From Flavobacterium lacisediminis (GTDB lineage Bacteria > Bacteroidota > Bacteroidia > Flavobacteriales > Flavobacteriaceae): 64,000 nt of DNA. Both the position numbers and the translations under genes were made by a program. The DNA is taken from contig NZ_JAPCIO010000003.1 in assembly GCF_025909975.1 (NCBI RefSeq), positions 124,001 to 188,000 of the forward strand. Direction: 5' to 3'. The notes beneath the pieces are model-generated. The model ran no database searches. It was not told the origin of the DNA and saw nothing but the letters and a program-made list of their open reading frames with translations. Below are positions 16,228-23,597 of the stretch, piece after piece; positions within the stretch are counted from its first letter, which is position 1, and each line of letters begins with the position of its first letter.

Positions 16228-16929
16228 ATGGCAAATCCGTTAATCAAAATAACCAATATCAAAAGAGATTTCCCTTTAGGAAACGAAATCGTGTATGTGT
16301 TAAAAGGCATCGATTTAGAAATCAATAAAGGAGAATATGTAGCATTGATGGGACCTTCGGGTTCTGGAAAGTCAACTTTGATGAATATTTTAGGTTGTTT
16401 AGACACACCAACTTCGGGAACTTACGTTTTGAACGGAAAACATGTAAGTGAAATGCAAGACGATGAATTAGCAGAAATTCGTAATAAAGAAATTGGATTT
16501 GTCTTCCAAACATTCAACTTAATGCCAAGAACAACGGCTTTGGATAATGTAGCTTTACCAATGGTTTATGCAGGTCATTCTAAATCGGAACGAGTTGAAA
16601 GAGCTACTGAAGTATTGACACAAGTGGGACTTCAAGACCGTATGGATCACAAACCGAATCAGTTATCGGGTGGTCAACGTCAGCGTGTTGCGGTTGCGAG
16701 AGCTTTGGTTAACAAGCCTTCTATCATTTTAGCCGATGAGCCAACTGGAAACTTAGATAGTAAAACTTCGGTGGAAATCATGAATTTATTCAACGAAATT
16801 CACGCCAACGGAAACACTGTAATTCTAGTAACACACGAAGAAGATATTGCGGCTTACGCACACAGAATCATTCGTTTACGAGACGGACTTATTGAAAGTG
16901 ATACGATAAATCAAAATATTAAAAAGTAA
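16228..16929 (+). CDS. ABC transporter ATP-binding protein, MacB/LolD/FtsE type
   Basis: A 233-aa ATPase with Walker [10 protein letters not shown] (about 40-48), '[12 protein letters not shown]' (Q-loop), signature LSGGQRQR, Walker [13 protein letters not shown] and switch 'VTHEEDI'. The GPSGSGKST / [15 protein letters not shown] / DEPTGNLD set marks the MacB-LolD-FtsE group, which drives lipoprotein release, peptide export or cell-division signalling. No permease gene is next to it, so the exact partner is unknown. An in-frame TTG 6 nt upstream is possible, but ATG 16228 is the better start. It is followed by its own terminator and is not in an operon with the MATE gene. Confidence 0.93.
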   Translation: MANPLIKITNIKRDFPLGNEIVYVLKGIDLEINKGEYVALMGPSGSGKSTLMNILGCLDTPTSGTYVLNGKHVSEMQDDELAEIRNKEIGFVFQTFNLMPRTTALDNVALPMVYAGHSKSERVERATEVLTQVGLQDRMDHKPNQLSGGQRQRVAVARALVNKPSIILADEPTGNLDSKTSVEIMNLFNEIHANGNTVILVTHEEDIAAYAHRIIRLRDGLIESDTINQNIKK

Positions 16930-16947
16930 TTTCAATTCACAATATTT

Positions 16948-16983
16948 AAACCTGTCTCGATTTTGAATCCTGACAGGTTTTTT
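16948..16983 (+). terminator. Terminator of the ABC ATPase gene
   Basis: A 9-bp perfect stem (16948-16956 with 16972-16980) with a 15-nt loop runs into a T-tract. The -33 element of the next gene's promoter begins 2 nt after it. Confidence 0.8.
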
Positions 16984-16984
16984 C

Positions 16985-17013
16985 TTGAAATCCTTTTCAA
17001 ATTATTACCTTTG
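16985..17013 (+). promoter_or_regulatory. Promoter of the MATE transporter gene
   Basis: TTG at 16985-16987, an 18-nt spacer and TACCTTTG at 17006-17013 match the flavobacterial consensus, 15 nt before the ATG at 17029. This rules out in-frame starts from 16963 that lie within the preceding terminator. Confidence 0.78.
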
Positions 17014-17028
17014 CTCAAAATTGCCAAA

Positions 17029-18426
17029 ATGACATTTTCCGACTACTCTAAAGAATTTTCATATAACTTAAAATTAGCCTATCCTATTATTTTAGGAATG
17101 TTAGGTCATACCGTTGTGGGAATTGTAGATAATATAATGGTCGGAAAATTAGGTCCAACCGAATTAGCGGCGGTTTCATTAGGAAACAGTTTTGTATTCA
17201 TTGCGATGTCATTAGGAATTGGATTTTCAACAGCCATTACACCTTTAGTTGCAGAATCAGATGGAAAAAATGATGTGGCTGGTGGTCGTTCTGCTTTTCA
17301 TCACGGATTGTATTTGTGTACAATTTTAGGTGTGGCTTTGTTTACCTTAATTTTCTTTTCGAAACCATTAATTGCTTACATGAGACAACCCGAAGCAGTA
17401 GTGGAAATGGCAAAACCATATTTAGATATCGTCGGTTTTTCGTTGATTCCGTTAATTATGTACCAAGCGTACAAACAATTTGCAGATGGTTTGAGCGAAA
17501 CGAAATATTCGATGTGGGCAACTATTATTGGAAACATTACCAATGTAGTTATCAACTATTTTTTAATTTACGGAATTTGGATTTTCCCAAAATGGGGCAT
17601 CGTTGGAGCTGCCGTAGGAACTATTGCTTCTCGTTTTGTGATGCTAGGTTTTATGCATTACATGATGAATTTAAAACCAAAATTCCATCCATATTTTAAA
17701 GGATTTAGCCTAAAAGAAATTAAGAAAGAAGTCAACCAAAAAATCATTAAAATTGGAATGCCTTCTGCCATGCAAATGTTCTTTGAAGTCGCTTTGTTTA
17801 CTGGAGCCATTTGGTTGTGTGGAATGATTGGAACAACAAGTCAGGCGGCGAATCAAATTGCATTAAGTTTAGCTTCGTTAACCTTTATGTTCGCCATGGG
17901 ATTGAGTGTTACAGCGATGATTCGTATTGGAAACCAAAAAGGATTAAATGATTATGTAACCTTAAGAAAGGTAGCGATTTCCATTTTCTTATTAACAATA
18001 CTAATCGAAGTGGTTTTTGCTTTATTATTTGTGGTTTTACACACAAGTTTACCTTATATTTTTGTAGATATCAACGATGTAAAAAACCTAACCGAAAACT
18101 TAGAAGTAATTGCGATTTCGGCTAACTTACTTTTAGTAGCCGCTGTTTTTCAAATTTCCGATGGTTTGCAAGTTGTAGTTTTAGGAGCGCTTCGAGGATT
18201 GCAAGATGCTAAAATTCCGATGTATATTACTTTTGTAGCGTATTGGGTAATTGGATTTCCAATATCCATTTATTTAGGATTAGAAACCGAATTAAAAGCC
18301 GTTGGCGTTTGGATTGGACTTTTAGCTGGATTAACAGCTGCAGCGATATTTTTGTATATTCGCTTTAATTATTTGACAAAAAAACTGGTTCAAGTGCAAT
18401 CGCAAGAACAAGTTCAATTACAATAA
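17029..18426 (+). CDS. MATE family multidrug efflux transporter (NorM-like)
   Basis: A 465-aa inner-membrane protein with about twelve hydrophobic segments in two halves. The MATE pattern is visible: 'PIILGMLGHTVVGIVDNIMVGKLGPTELAAVSLGNS' near the start and, in the second half, 'KIGMPSAMQMFFEVALFTGAIWLCGMIG'. Such carriers export cationic drugs or metabolites using Na+ or H+; substrate unknown. The start is set by the promoter. The C terminus ends in an alternating-glutamine tail, VQVQSQEQVQLQ, encoded by CAANNN hexads that continue through the stop codon. It looks like repeat expansion rather than a conserved part of the protein. Confidence 0.94.
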   Translation: MTFSDYSKEFSYNLKLAYPIILGMLGHTVVGIVDNIMVGKLGPTELAAVSLGNSFVFIAMSLGIGFSTAITPLVAESDGKNDVAGGRSAFHHGLYLCTILGVALFTLIFFSKPLIAYMRQPEAVVEMAKPYLDIVGFSLIPLIMYQAYKQFADGLSETKYSMWATIIGNITNVVINYFLIYGIWIFPKWGIVGAAVGTIASRFVMLGFMHYMMNLKPKFHPYFKGFSLKEIKKEVNQKIIKIGMPSAMQMFFEVALFTGAIWLCGMIGTTSQAANQIALSLASLTFMFAMGLSVTAMIRIGNQKGLNDYVTLRKVAISIFLLTILIEVVFALLFVVLHTSLPYIFVDINDVKNLTENLEVIAISANLLLVAAVFQISDGLQVVVLGALRGLQDAKIPMYITFVAYWVIGFPISIYLGLETELKAVGVWIGLLAGLTAAAIFLYIRFNYLTKKLVQVQSQEQVQLQ

Positions 18427-18433
18427 CAAGAAG
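18390..18433. repeat. CAANNN hexad repeats across the MATE stop codon
   Basis: Seven consecutive hexads starting with CAA (from 18390) run through the stop codon at 18424-18426 and a few bases beyond, encoding the alternating-Gln tail. The pattern matches the one at 15728-15763. Confidence 0.6.
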
Positions 18434-18452
18434 AAATTAAAATCATAAAAAC

Positions 18453-18683
18453 ATGAACTTACCAAAATTTGTTATCGGAGATAATACCGATTTTCCAGAA
18501 GATATTTTCGTAATCCATTTAGAATATCCAAGATTCGTAATCAATTTAAAAGACGACGAAGTAGAATTTTTAGAAGACATCGAAGAAGAAGATGAAAAAG
18601 AATTAGAATCGGAAATGGAACATTTAATTACCATTGCTGGAGAATTCTACGATAGAGAAATTGAACGTTACGAGCAGGAATAG
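18453..18683 (+). CDS. Small acidic conserved protein of unknown function
   Basis: A 76-aa highly acidic protein, with 'DDEVEFLEDIEEEDEKELESEMEHL' in the middle and no signal or membrane segment. The N-terminal half ('LPKFVIGDNTDFPEDIFVIHLEYPRFVINL') reads as beta strands and the C-terminal half as a helix. The same type of protein occurs widely in Flavobacteriia as I recall, but I know no function. It lies 26 nt after the MATE gene and may share its transcript. A heptad array separates it from the converging meaB. Confidence 0.8.
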   Translation: MNLPKFVIGDNTDFPEDIFVIHLEYPRFVINLKDDEVEFLEDIEEEDEKELESEMEHLITIAGEFYDREIERYEQE

Positions 18684-18738
18684 TGTTCAGTAAAAAGTGT
18701 TCAGATTTAGAATAAAAGCTAATTACTAATCACTCCTT
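18682..18738. repeat. Heptad repeat array between converging genes
   Basis: AGT-type heptads (AGTGTTC twice, AGTAAAA) run from the stop codon of the acidic protein gene, and ACT-type heptads (18725-18738) run into the meaB stop. The 16-nt word starting CTAATTACTAATC at 18719 is identical to 41191-41206. Confidence 0.78.
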
Positions 18739-19818
18739 ATTAAAATATTGTTCCAACAAACTCATAGCCGCTGCAAAAGGTGAAATTTCATTGTTTTGCA
18801 CGGCTTTTTTGTTTTCTTCCAATAGTTGCATGATATTTGGATGATTATAAAAATGTGATTTCAATTGTTCGTTTATCGTTTCCATCATCCAAAATTGGTT
18901 TTGATTTTGACGTTTTTCTTCGAAATAATGATTGGATTTTACCAATTCAAAATACTCGGAAATAATGTCCCAAATCGCATCAATTCCTGTTTGTTCATAA
19001 GCACTACAAGTCGTAACTTTTGGAATCCAACCTGAAGATTTTGCTGGAAATAAATGTAACGCTCTATTGAATTCGGTTTTGGCTAATTTGGCTTTCGCAA
19101 TATTATCACCATCGGCTTTATTGATTACGATAGTGTCTGCCATTTCCATGATACCACGTTTGATGCCTTGTAATTCATCGCCAGCACCTGAAATTTTCAA
19201 CAACAAAAAGAAATCGACCATACTGTGAACGGCAGTTTCGCTTTGCCCTACTCCAACCGTTTCAATAATAATCGTATCAAATCCACAAGCTTCACACAAA
19301 ATAATAGTTTCACGCGTTTTTCTAGCAACACCTCCTAATGTATCGCCTGAAGCACTTGGTCGAATATAGGCATTCTCGTCTTTTACCAATTCTTCCATAC
19401 GAGTTTTATCGCCCAAAATACTTCCATGACTAATGGACGAACTTGGGTCAACCGCTAATACAGCCACTTTCTTTCCGATGGAAGTCAAATATTTTCCAAA
19501 AGCTTCAATAAAAGTACTTTTTCCAACACCTGGAACACCGGTAATTCCAATACGAACGGAGTTATTCGCATGTGGCAAACACCCTTTTATGACTTCGTTC
19601 GCTTTCGCTAAATGTTCAGGATTTGTACTTTCAACTAAAGTTATGGCGCGACTCAAAGCCGTTTTGTCACCTTTTAAAATTCCAGCAATTAATTCTTCTG
19701 CCGAAGGTTGCTTTCTTCGGAATTGTTGAATTTGACTTGCCACAACTGAACTCAGCGTTTCAGGTTGTTCCACGCCGTGAATTTCTGAAAGTGCCGATTT
19801 TTTATTTGGTGTTTTCAA
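18730..19818 (-). CDS. meaB: MeaB/ArgK family G3E GTPase, methylmalonyl-CoA mutase chaperone
   Basis: A P-loop GTPase that protects and reloads adenosylcobalamin-dependent methylmalonyl-CoA mutase. Visible are Walker A GVPGVGKST, 'VLAVDPSSSISHGSILGDKTRMEEL', 'RPSASGDTLGGVARKTRE', 'ETVGVGQSE' and the base-specificity motif NKADGDN. The start is uncertain. An ATG at 19869 would give 379 aa but adds an unusual hydrophobic leader (FYIPTFFVFLHKAKFL). The TTG at 19818 (362 aa, beginning M/L-KTPNKKSALSE) better fits cytosolic homologues as I recall them, so I use it. The mutase genes are not here, but the cobalamin adenosyltransferase at 27432 supports B12 use. Confidence 0.92.
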   Translation of the reverse strand: MKTPNKKSALSEIHGVEQPETLSSVVASQIQQFRRKQPSAEELIAGILKGDKTALSRAITLVESTNPEHLAKANEVIKGCLPHANNSVRIGITGVPGVGKSTFIEAFGKYLTSIGKKVAVLAVDPSSSISHGSILGDKTRMEELVKDENAYIRPSASGDTLGGVARKTRETIILCEACGFDTIIIETVGVGQSETAVHSMVDFFLLLKISGAGDELQGIKRGIMEMADTIVINKADGDNIAKAKLAKTEFNRALHLFPAKSSGWIPKVTTCSAYEQTGIDAIWDIISEYFELVKSNHYFEEKRQNQNQFWMMETINEQLKSHFYNHPNIMQLLEENKKAVQNNEISPFAAAMSLLEQYFNKE

Positions 19819-19888
19819 AAGGAATTTTGCTTTGTGTAAAAATACAAAAAATGTAGGAATATAAAACATCGAAATCTTAGGGTTTAAT

Positions 19889-19896
19889 TACCTTTG
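19889..19896 (+). promoter_or_regulatory. -7-like promoter element before the AEC permease
   Basis: TACCTTTG matches the -7 consensus 18 nt before the ATG at 19915. No TTG at the expected distance is visible. Confidence 0.45.
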
Positions 19897-19914
19897 TATT
19901 CTTGATTTTAGGAA

Positions 19915-20825
19915 ATGGAAAATATCATTCTATTATTTTTATGCTTGATTTTGGGCGTTGCGCTTCAAAAAGTGCCGCAATTTCCTAAAAACGCCTATCA
20001 GAGTTTGAATCAATACGTGATTTACGTTTCGCTTCCGGCTTTGGCTTTATATTATATTCCGAAAATCACAATTTCACTCGCTTTACTTTATCCGTTAGGA
20101 ATTGCGTGGTTAGGTTTTGGATTGTCATTTGTGTTTTTCTATACATTGGGAACGTATTTTAAATGGTCGAAAAAGCTAATTGGATGTTAATTTTGACCGG
20201 TGGATTGAGTAATACTTCTTTCGTAGGATTTCCAATTATCGAAGCTTTGTATGGTGCAGATGGATTGAAAACCGCCATCATAGTTGACCAACCTGGTTCA
20301 TTCGTAGTCGTAACTACATTAGGTATTTTAGTCGCAGCTAGTTTTTCAAGAGGAAATTTAAGTACTTCAGAAATCGTATTGAAGATTGTAAAATCTCCAC
20401 CATTTATCGCTTTTACGATTGCGCTTTTCTGTACAATTTTCTCCTTTGAATTTCCTGAAGCATTACAAAATTCATTCTTAAGAATTGGAAATACGGTAAC
20501 TCCTGTCGCTTTAATAGCCGTTGGATTACAATTAAAAATTGATACTCGAAGTAAACATTGGTCATTTTTAACGTTAGGATTATTTTTCAAATTAATTCTA
20601 ATGCCTGCTTTTTTCTTTTTGCTTTACAAAATCATATTAGGCGGAAAAGGATTAGAAATAGATGTATCTATAATGGAATCTGCCATGGCACCAATGATAA
20701 CAGGTGCAATTTTAGCTTCTAATTATGGATTAAAACCGAAATTAAGTAGCATGATGATTGGAATTGGAATTCCGCTGTCTTTAGTTACTGTAGCCTTTTG
20801 GTATTGGGTTTTAAGTAGTTTTTAA
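19915..20825 (+). pseudogene. AEC family (auxin efflux carrier-like) permease, split by a -1 frameshift
   Basis: Two overlapping frames together encode one AEC-type transporter of about 303 aa. The first (19915-20190) covers the first three to four helices and ends ...FKWSKKLIGC. The second (ATG 20163) continues with LILTGGLSNTSFVGFPIIEAL, the conserved AEC segment, to 20825. The join is at about 20185-20188, where one missing base, for example a T in TGTTAATT, would restore one frame. The downstream frame is offset by -1, so a -1 ribosomal slip would also join them: GAAAAAG stands at 20169-20175 with codon phase G AAA AAG, four codons before the stop. A simple deletion or an assembly error is likelier. 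Both halves are otherwise well preserved, arguing for a recent event. Substrate unknown. Confidence 0.82.
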
Positions 20826-20850
20826 TATCTTTACACTTCAATTGTACACT

Positions 20851-22248
20851 ATGAATCCTGAAATATTACTTGCGCTTGAAAACATTGTAGGTTCGGCTTA
20901 TATTTTTACTGATGAAGCTACTCGTAAAACCTATGGTCACGATGAAACGGAAGATTTGATTTTTCCTCCTCATGTAGTGGTAAAACCTGCCAATACGGAA
21001 GAAGTTGCGCAAATTTTAAGAGTTTCGAATACCTATAAAATTCCGACAACACCGATTGGTGCTCGTACCGGTTTGAGTGGTGGCGCTTTATCTATTTATG
21101 GTGGAATTGGTATTTCAATGGAGCGATTCAATCAGATTATTGAAATTGATGAACAAAATTTACAAGTTACAACTCAGCCTGGTGTAATTACTCAAGTTTT
21201 ACGTGAAGCTGTTGCCGAAAAAGGCTTGTTTTATCCCGTAGATCCAAGTAGTATGGGAAGCTGTTTCATTGGTGGAAATATTGCGGAAAATTCAGGTGGA
21301 GCAAGAGCTTTGAAATATGGTGTTACGAAAGATTATGTACTAAATTTAGAAGTAGTTTTACCCACTGGTGATGTGATTTGGACTGGAGCCAATACTTTGA
21401 AAAATTCGACAGGTTACAACCTAACGCAATTAATGGTTGGTAGTGAAGGGACTTTGGGCATTGTGACTAAAATTGTATTGAAATTATTACCTCAAAATAA
21501 ACACAACGTATTGCTTTTAGTTCCCTTTTATAAAGCGGAGCAAGCGTGTGAAGCGGTTTCAGCTATTTTTAGAGCCGGAATTGTGCCAAGTGCTTTAGAG
21601 TTTATGGAACGTGATGCTATTGATTGGACTCTGAAATTTGTAGATGGTTTGAATGTGGAAGTCAAAGATAACGTTCAGGCGCATTTGTTGATTGAAGTAG
21701 ATGGCAATTATCCTGAAATTTTAATGCAAGAAGCCGAACAAATTTTGGCAGTTGTAGAACAATTTGAAATCGACGAAGTGTTGTTTGCCGATACCGAAGA
21801 ACAAAAAAATGCGCTATGGAAAATGCGTCGCTCTGTAGCAGAAGCAGTAAAAGCGAATTCAATTTACAAAGAAGAAGACACAGTTGTTCCAAGATATGAA
21901 TTGCCTAAATTATTAAAAGGTATCAAAGAAATTGGTACTAAATATGGTTTCCAATCTGTTTGTTATGGACATGCCGGCGATGGCAATTTGCACGTAAACA
22001 TCATCAAAGGCAACATGACCGATGACAATTGGAAAACAGAAGTTCCAAAAGGAATTCGTGAAATTTTTGAATTGACGGTTGGTTTAAAAGGAACATTATC
22101 TGGCGAACACGGTATTGGTTTGGTGCAAAAAAACTACATGGATATTGCGTTTTCAAAAGTGCATTTAGAATTAATGGAACGAATCAAAGCTATTTTTGAC
22201 CCCAATAATGTGTTGAATCCTGGGAAGATTTTTCCTGATGGGGAATGA
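20851..22248 (+). CDS. FAD-linked oxidase, GlcD / D-lactate dehydrogenase type
   Basis: A 465-aa flavoprotein of the PCMH/VAO family: FAD-binding domain at about 35-215 with 'VVKPANTEEVAQIL', 'PIGARTGLSGGAL', 'DPSSMGSCFIGGNIAENSGGARALKYGVTKDYV' and 'VGSEGTLGIVTK'. The C-terminal FAD-oxidase domain has 'CYGHAGDGNLHVNI' and 'SGEHGIGLVQK', then 'FDPNNVLNPGKIF'. Such enzymes oxidise 2-hydroxy acids (glycolate, D-lactate, 2-hydroxyglutarate); no GlcE/GlcF partner is adjacent, so D-lactate or similar is a guess. The ATG at 20851 is used; a TTG nine nt upstream is weaker. It follows the broken permease by 25 nt. Confidence 0.93.
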   Translation: MNPEILLALENIVGSAYIFTDEATRKTYGHDETEDLIFPPHVVVKPANTEEVAQILRVSNTYKIPTTPIGARTGLSGGALSIYGGIGISMERFNQIIEIDEQNLQVTTQPGVITQVLREAVAEKGLFYPVDPSSMGSCFIGGNIAENSGGARALKYGVTKDYVLNLEVVLPTGDVIWTGANTLKNSTGYNLTQLMVGSEGTLGIVTKIVLKLLPQNKHNVLLLVPFYKAEQACEAVSAIFRAGIVPSALEFMERDAIDWTLKFVDGLNVEVKDNVQAHLLIEVDGNYPEILMQEAEQILAVVEQFEIDEVLFADTEEQKNALWKMRRSVAEAVKANSIYKEEDTVVPRYELPKLLKGIKEIGTKYGFQSVCYGHAGDGNLHVNIIKGNMTDDNWKTEVPKGIREIFELTVGLKGTLSGEHGIGLVQKNYMDIAFSKVHLELMERIKAIFDPNNVLNPGKIFPDGE

Positions 22249-22257
22249 TTAATTCAA

Positions 22258-22659
22258 TTACTTTTTCAAAAAATCCAACAAATTGACATCTGCATTTTTA
22301 AACGTTGCTGGTTGTTCGATAATACTGGCTACGCGTTTTTTATTTAATTTCATGGTAATATCGGCTTCGGTTGTAAATAACAAAGCGGATAAAAACGGGT
22401 TGTTAATGTGAGGAATTAACTCAGCTTCTAAATCGTCTAATTTGCAGATTTTTACTAATTCTTGCTTTTCAGTTGTGTAAATTTTATAGGTCATCGACAA
22501 TTTTAAAATATTGTCTTCTACGATGGTTTTCACGTAAATGTTCTGTAATTCAGGTTTTCCAACGGTTTTAGCAAGCGTTAATTTAGCAAAAGTTCCATCA
22601 GCAATACTAGCTCTAACTTGGTTGAAAAATTCGATATAGGTGATATTATTTTCGTTCAT
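22258..22659 (-). CDS. Conserved protein of unknown function, resembling a methyltransferase N-terminal region
   Basis: A 133-aa soluble protein. The pattern 'YIEFFNQVRASIADGTFAKLTLAKTVGKPELQNIYVKTIVEDNILKLSMTYK', then 'NPFLSALLFTTEADITMKLNKK', recalls the N-terminal extension of a Bacteroidota SAM-dependent methyltransferase family. The catalytic domain is absent, since the protein ends soon after at VNLLDFLKK. It may be a free-standing version or a remnant. This resemblance is from memory and weak. It lies 1 nt after the secreted protein gene, so they form one unit. Confidence 0.65.
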   Translation of the reverse strand: MNENNITYIEFFNQVRASIADGTFAKLTLAKTVGKPELQNIYVKTIVEDNILKLSMTYKIYTTEKQELVKICKLDDLEAELIPHINNPFLSALLFTTEADITMKLNKKRVASIIEQPATFKNADVNLLDFLKK

Positions 22660-22660
22660 A

Positions 22661-23233
22661 TTATAATCCTAAAGCTTTTAAAATTTTTGCATCAAACAAC
22701 ATGGAAAACATTTTATTCTCTTTGTCTTTATTTAAAAATTTCCATTGGTTTTTTGTCAAATCATCCGCAACTGCAATAAGAGTAGAACGCATTTCGATTC
22801 GGAATGTGTTAGTAAGTTTATCATACGTTACTTTATCTGCTTCCATAGAAGATTTGAATATATCCGTCATCGATTCAGCATCATCCATCGGCTCTTTGAA
22901 TTTCATCGTCATTACGTTATTGTAATTCACCATACAAAACGATTTCCCTTCTATTTTCTTGATTTCACCAAACGAAAAATTAGGCTCTACTTCCACTAAC
23001 TTTATTGAAAATTGCTCGTTTTCCATCATTTGACCAAACATCTTTTTCATTTGGTCTTGCGGAATAATGTCAAATACTTTTGGATAAGTGGTTTCGAAAA
23101 TAGCATCAAAATTCATGTTTACGCTAGCCTTATATGATTTTAATGCTTCTGTCTTTAATGAAGCCATGTCTTGTGATAAAACAGCAGTAGTTTGAAAAAG
23201 AAAGAATACGAAGAATAGAATTTTAGATTTCAT
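22661..23233 (-). CDS. Secreted protein of unknown function
   Basis: A 190-aa protein with a clear signal peptide (hydrophobic 4-15, likely cleavage after VLSQ near residue 21) and no lipobox. The mature part is alpha/beta with methionine-rich stretches ('DQMKKMFGQMMENEQ'). No motif that I can assign to a known family. It is the first gene of a two-gene unit with the 133-aa protein and lies beyond the terminator of the 36-aa peptide gene. Confidence 0.72.
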   Translation of the reverse strand: MKSKILFFVFFLFQTTAVLSQDMASLKTEALKSYKASVNMNFDAIFETTYPKVFDIIPQDQMKKMFGQMMENEQFSIKLVEVEPNFSFGEIKKIEGKSFCMVNYNNVMTMKFKEPMDDAESMTDIFKSSMEADKVTYDKLTNTFRIEMRSTLIAVADDLTKNQWKFLNKDKENKMFSMLFDAKILKALGL

Positions 23234-23261
23234 TTGAATAATTTATAATTTCATCAAAGAT

Positions 23262-23298
23262 AAAAAATCCCCAACTACTTTTAGCAATTGAGGATTTA
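23262..23298 (-). terminator. Terminator of the 36-aa peptide gene
   Basis: On the minus strand a 12-bp stem with two G-T pairs and a loop of about 9 nt is followed by six T. Its sequence is almost identical to the secA terminator 280 bp away. Confidence 0.85.
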
Positions 23299-23300
23299 TA

Positions 23301-23411
23301 TTAATCTCTTTTTGGAGAATTCTTTTTGTTTCGTTTATCTTCCTTCTTTTCTTTTGCCGTTTTCAACGGTTCTTTCTTTGCTGTTTTCTTAGCATCCTGA
23401 CTTTTTGCCAT
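23301..23411 (-). CDS. 36-aa lysine-rich peptide
   Basis: The gene begins MAKSQDAKKTAKKEPLKTAK and ends NKKNSPKRD. About 14 of the 36 residues are Lys and the rest are mostly polar. A longer in-frame reading to 23540 is possible, but its leader (RLKKSKHFSNL...) is unconvincing and overlaps the secA terminator. The gene sits alone between two terminators. I recall very similar short peptides in other Flavobacteriia, which would support it as real; this has not been tested. A nucleic-acid- or ribosome-binding role is a guess from composition. Confidence 0.6.
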   Translation of the reverse strand: MAKSQDAKKTAKKEPLKTAKEKKEDKRNKKNSPKRD

Positions 23412-23538
23412 AATTTCTATGATTAGTTTTAGTAAATATAGGTAATTAATAATGCCTCCAACTATGAATGACATTTTTCGTGACAAATAATTGGAACTCA
23501 AATTTGAAAAATGTTTAGATTTTTTCAATCTATATTTC

Positions 23539-23577
23539 AAAAAAAAATCCCCAACTACTTTTCAGTAATTGAGGATT
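23539..23577 (-). terminator. Terminator of secA
   Basis: On the minus strand a stem of about 12 bp with G-T pairs ends in a run of T. The 5' and 3' arms repeat those at 23262-23298 nearly base for base. It lies about 21 nt after the secA stop. Confidence 0.85.
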
Positions 23578-23597
23578 AATTTATTTATGTGTTTTAA

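Noticed and set aside
16963..17028. N-terminal extension of the MATE protein
   Set aside because: These codons lie in the preceding terminator and in the gene's own promoter, so they are not translated from it.
17316..17699. 127-aa alternative frame within the MATE gene
   Set aside because: It is an out-of-frame shadow of a clear transporter with no start context and aromatic-rich composition typical of a shifted frame.
20159..20590. 143-aa minus-strand frame opposite the AEC permease
   Set aside because: It is antisense to a well-conserved transporter, with no promoter or family resemblance.
23412..23540. N-terminal extension of the 36-aa peptide
   Set aside because: It would overlap the secA terminator and lacks the composition of the peptide.
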